Of a stretch of DNA of 14,169 nucleotides, positions 13,854 to 14,169 are shown in pieces. The notes under the pieces are model-generated. The model did no database searches. It had not been told where the DNA came from and saw only the letters and a list, made by a program, of their open reading frames with translations. The DNA lies in NCBI GenBank assembly GCA_017461685.1, contig JAFTXF010000074.1:1-14169 (forward strand). The letters are read 5' to 3'. Position 1 is the stretch's first letter, and every line of letters begins with the position of its first letter. A program made the translations under genes and the position numbers. The stretch is from Lachnospiraceae bacterium. Its GTDB lineage: Bacteria; Bacillota; Clostridia; Lachnospirales; Lachnospiraceae.

Positions 13854-14169
13854 CTATCTTGCTAAAAGACATTCATCCAGGATATTGCACATGGTATCTA
13901 CGTCCTCTTTGGTGATCACCAAAGGCGGTACAAAACGAATGATGTTGGTACCTGCATTAATCAGTATCAGTCCCTTTTCGATAGCCTTTGTAATAATCGG
14001 GCCAACCGGACAGGAGCATACAAGACCGCGCATAAGTCCCAAGCCTCTCTGACACTGGATGAAGTCATACTTCTCTACGAAAGCATTTAATCTCTCCTCT
14101 AAGTATGGAGCAACCTCCCCCACATTGTCAAGTATCTTCTGCTCTTCAAAAATATCAATCACCTTGGAA
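13854..14169 (-). CDS. argD: Acetylornithine aminotransferase ArgD, C-terminal part (cut by window edge)
   Basis: The last 105 or so codons of a class-III PLP-dependent aminotransferase; the reading frame is open to the window edge, so the N-terminus with the PLP lysine lies outside. Visible are VIDIFEEQKILDNVGEVAPYLEERL, the GLGLMRGLVCSCPVG motif, and IEKGLILINAGTNIIRFVPPLVITKEDVD, the typical C-terminal small-domain end of ArgD in Bacillota. ArgD transfers an amino group from glutamate to N-acetylglutamate semialdehyde in arginine synthesis and may act in lysine synthesis too. Succinylornithine or GABA aminotransferases share the fold, but the NAGTNIIRFVPPL string favours ArgD. The solute-binding protein gene follows after 10 bases. 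Confidence 0.9.
   Translation of the reverse strand, partial: SKVIDIFEEQKILDNVGEVAPYLEERLNAFVEKYDFIQCQRGLGLMRGLVCSCPVGPIITKAIEKGLILINAGTNIIRFVPPLVITKEDVDTMCNILDECLLAR

Noticed and set aside
1..14169. CRISPR array, tRNA, rRNA or integrase-type mobile gene
   Set aside because: No regularly spaced direct repeats with unique spacers, no cloverleaf-like sequence and no transposase or recombinase coding sequence were seen on either strand.

Overview
The window looks like a chromosomal segment from a low-to-moderate GC Bacillota, most likely an anaerobic gut Clostridia of the Lachnospiraceae type. This is inferred from strong AGGAGG-type ribosome binding sites, sigma-A style promoters, the protein families present (IIA-Glc plus EIIBC, MurQ, lipoprotein ComEA, GerMN lipoprotein, YdcZ-type transporter) and their sequence style. 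Almost everything is on the minus strand; only the PTS IIA gene is on the plus strand. No prophage, CRISPR array, rRNA or tRNA is visible.

Layout, left to right. (1) 43-385: a decayed acetylxylan esterase/cephalosporin-C deacetylase, with an internal out-of-frame deletion that removed the catalytic serine region. (2) 441-3650: an amino-sugar recycling module. A stand-alone Crr-like IIA (plus strand) faces a murQ-murP pair (minus strand). The two units meet at a shared bidirectional terminator, and murQ has an excellent sigma-A promoter with several repeats around it. IIA, EIIBC and MurQ together would import MurNAc as MurNAc-6P and convert it to GlcNAc-6P plus lactate. (3) 3619-4244: ispF (isoprenoid precursor synthesis), with its own terminator and an unusual cysteine-rich C-terminal tail. 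(4) 4276-4519: a roughly 240-bp non-coding element with 46-bp terminal inverted repeats and a foldable core, filling the holA-ispF gap. It is the most striking unexplained structure here. (5) 4531-11846: a tightly packed minus-strand run reading comEA - OmpR-type response regulator - sensor kinase - GerMN lipoprotein - comEC - holA. It joins DNA-uptake genes to a two-component system and the DNA polymerase III delta subunit. (6) 11955-14169: a small YdcZ-family membrane protein, a membrane-anchored extracellular solute-binding protein without a visible ABC permease, and the 3' end of argD, which is cut by the window edge.

Functional logic: the right two thirds is probably one competence/envelope-signalling transcription unit. 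Spacings between comEA, the regulator, the kinase and the lipoprotein are 5-10 nt, and several Shine-Dalgarno sequences overlap or abut the upstream stop codon. holA and ispF follow as housekeeping genes, holA with a candidate promoter of its own. No gene lies more than 300 bases from its neighbour. The longest non-coding stretches are 4245-4530 (the palindromic element) and 3470-3701 (murQ promoter, repeats, ispF terminator).
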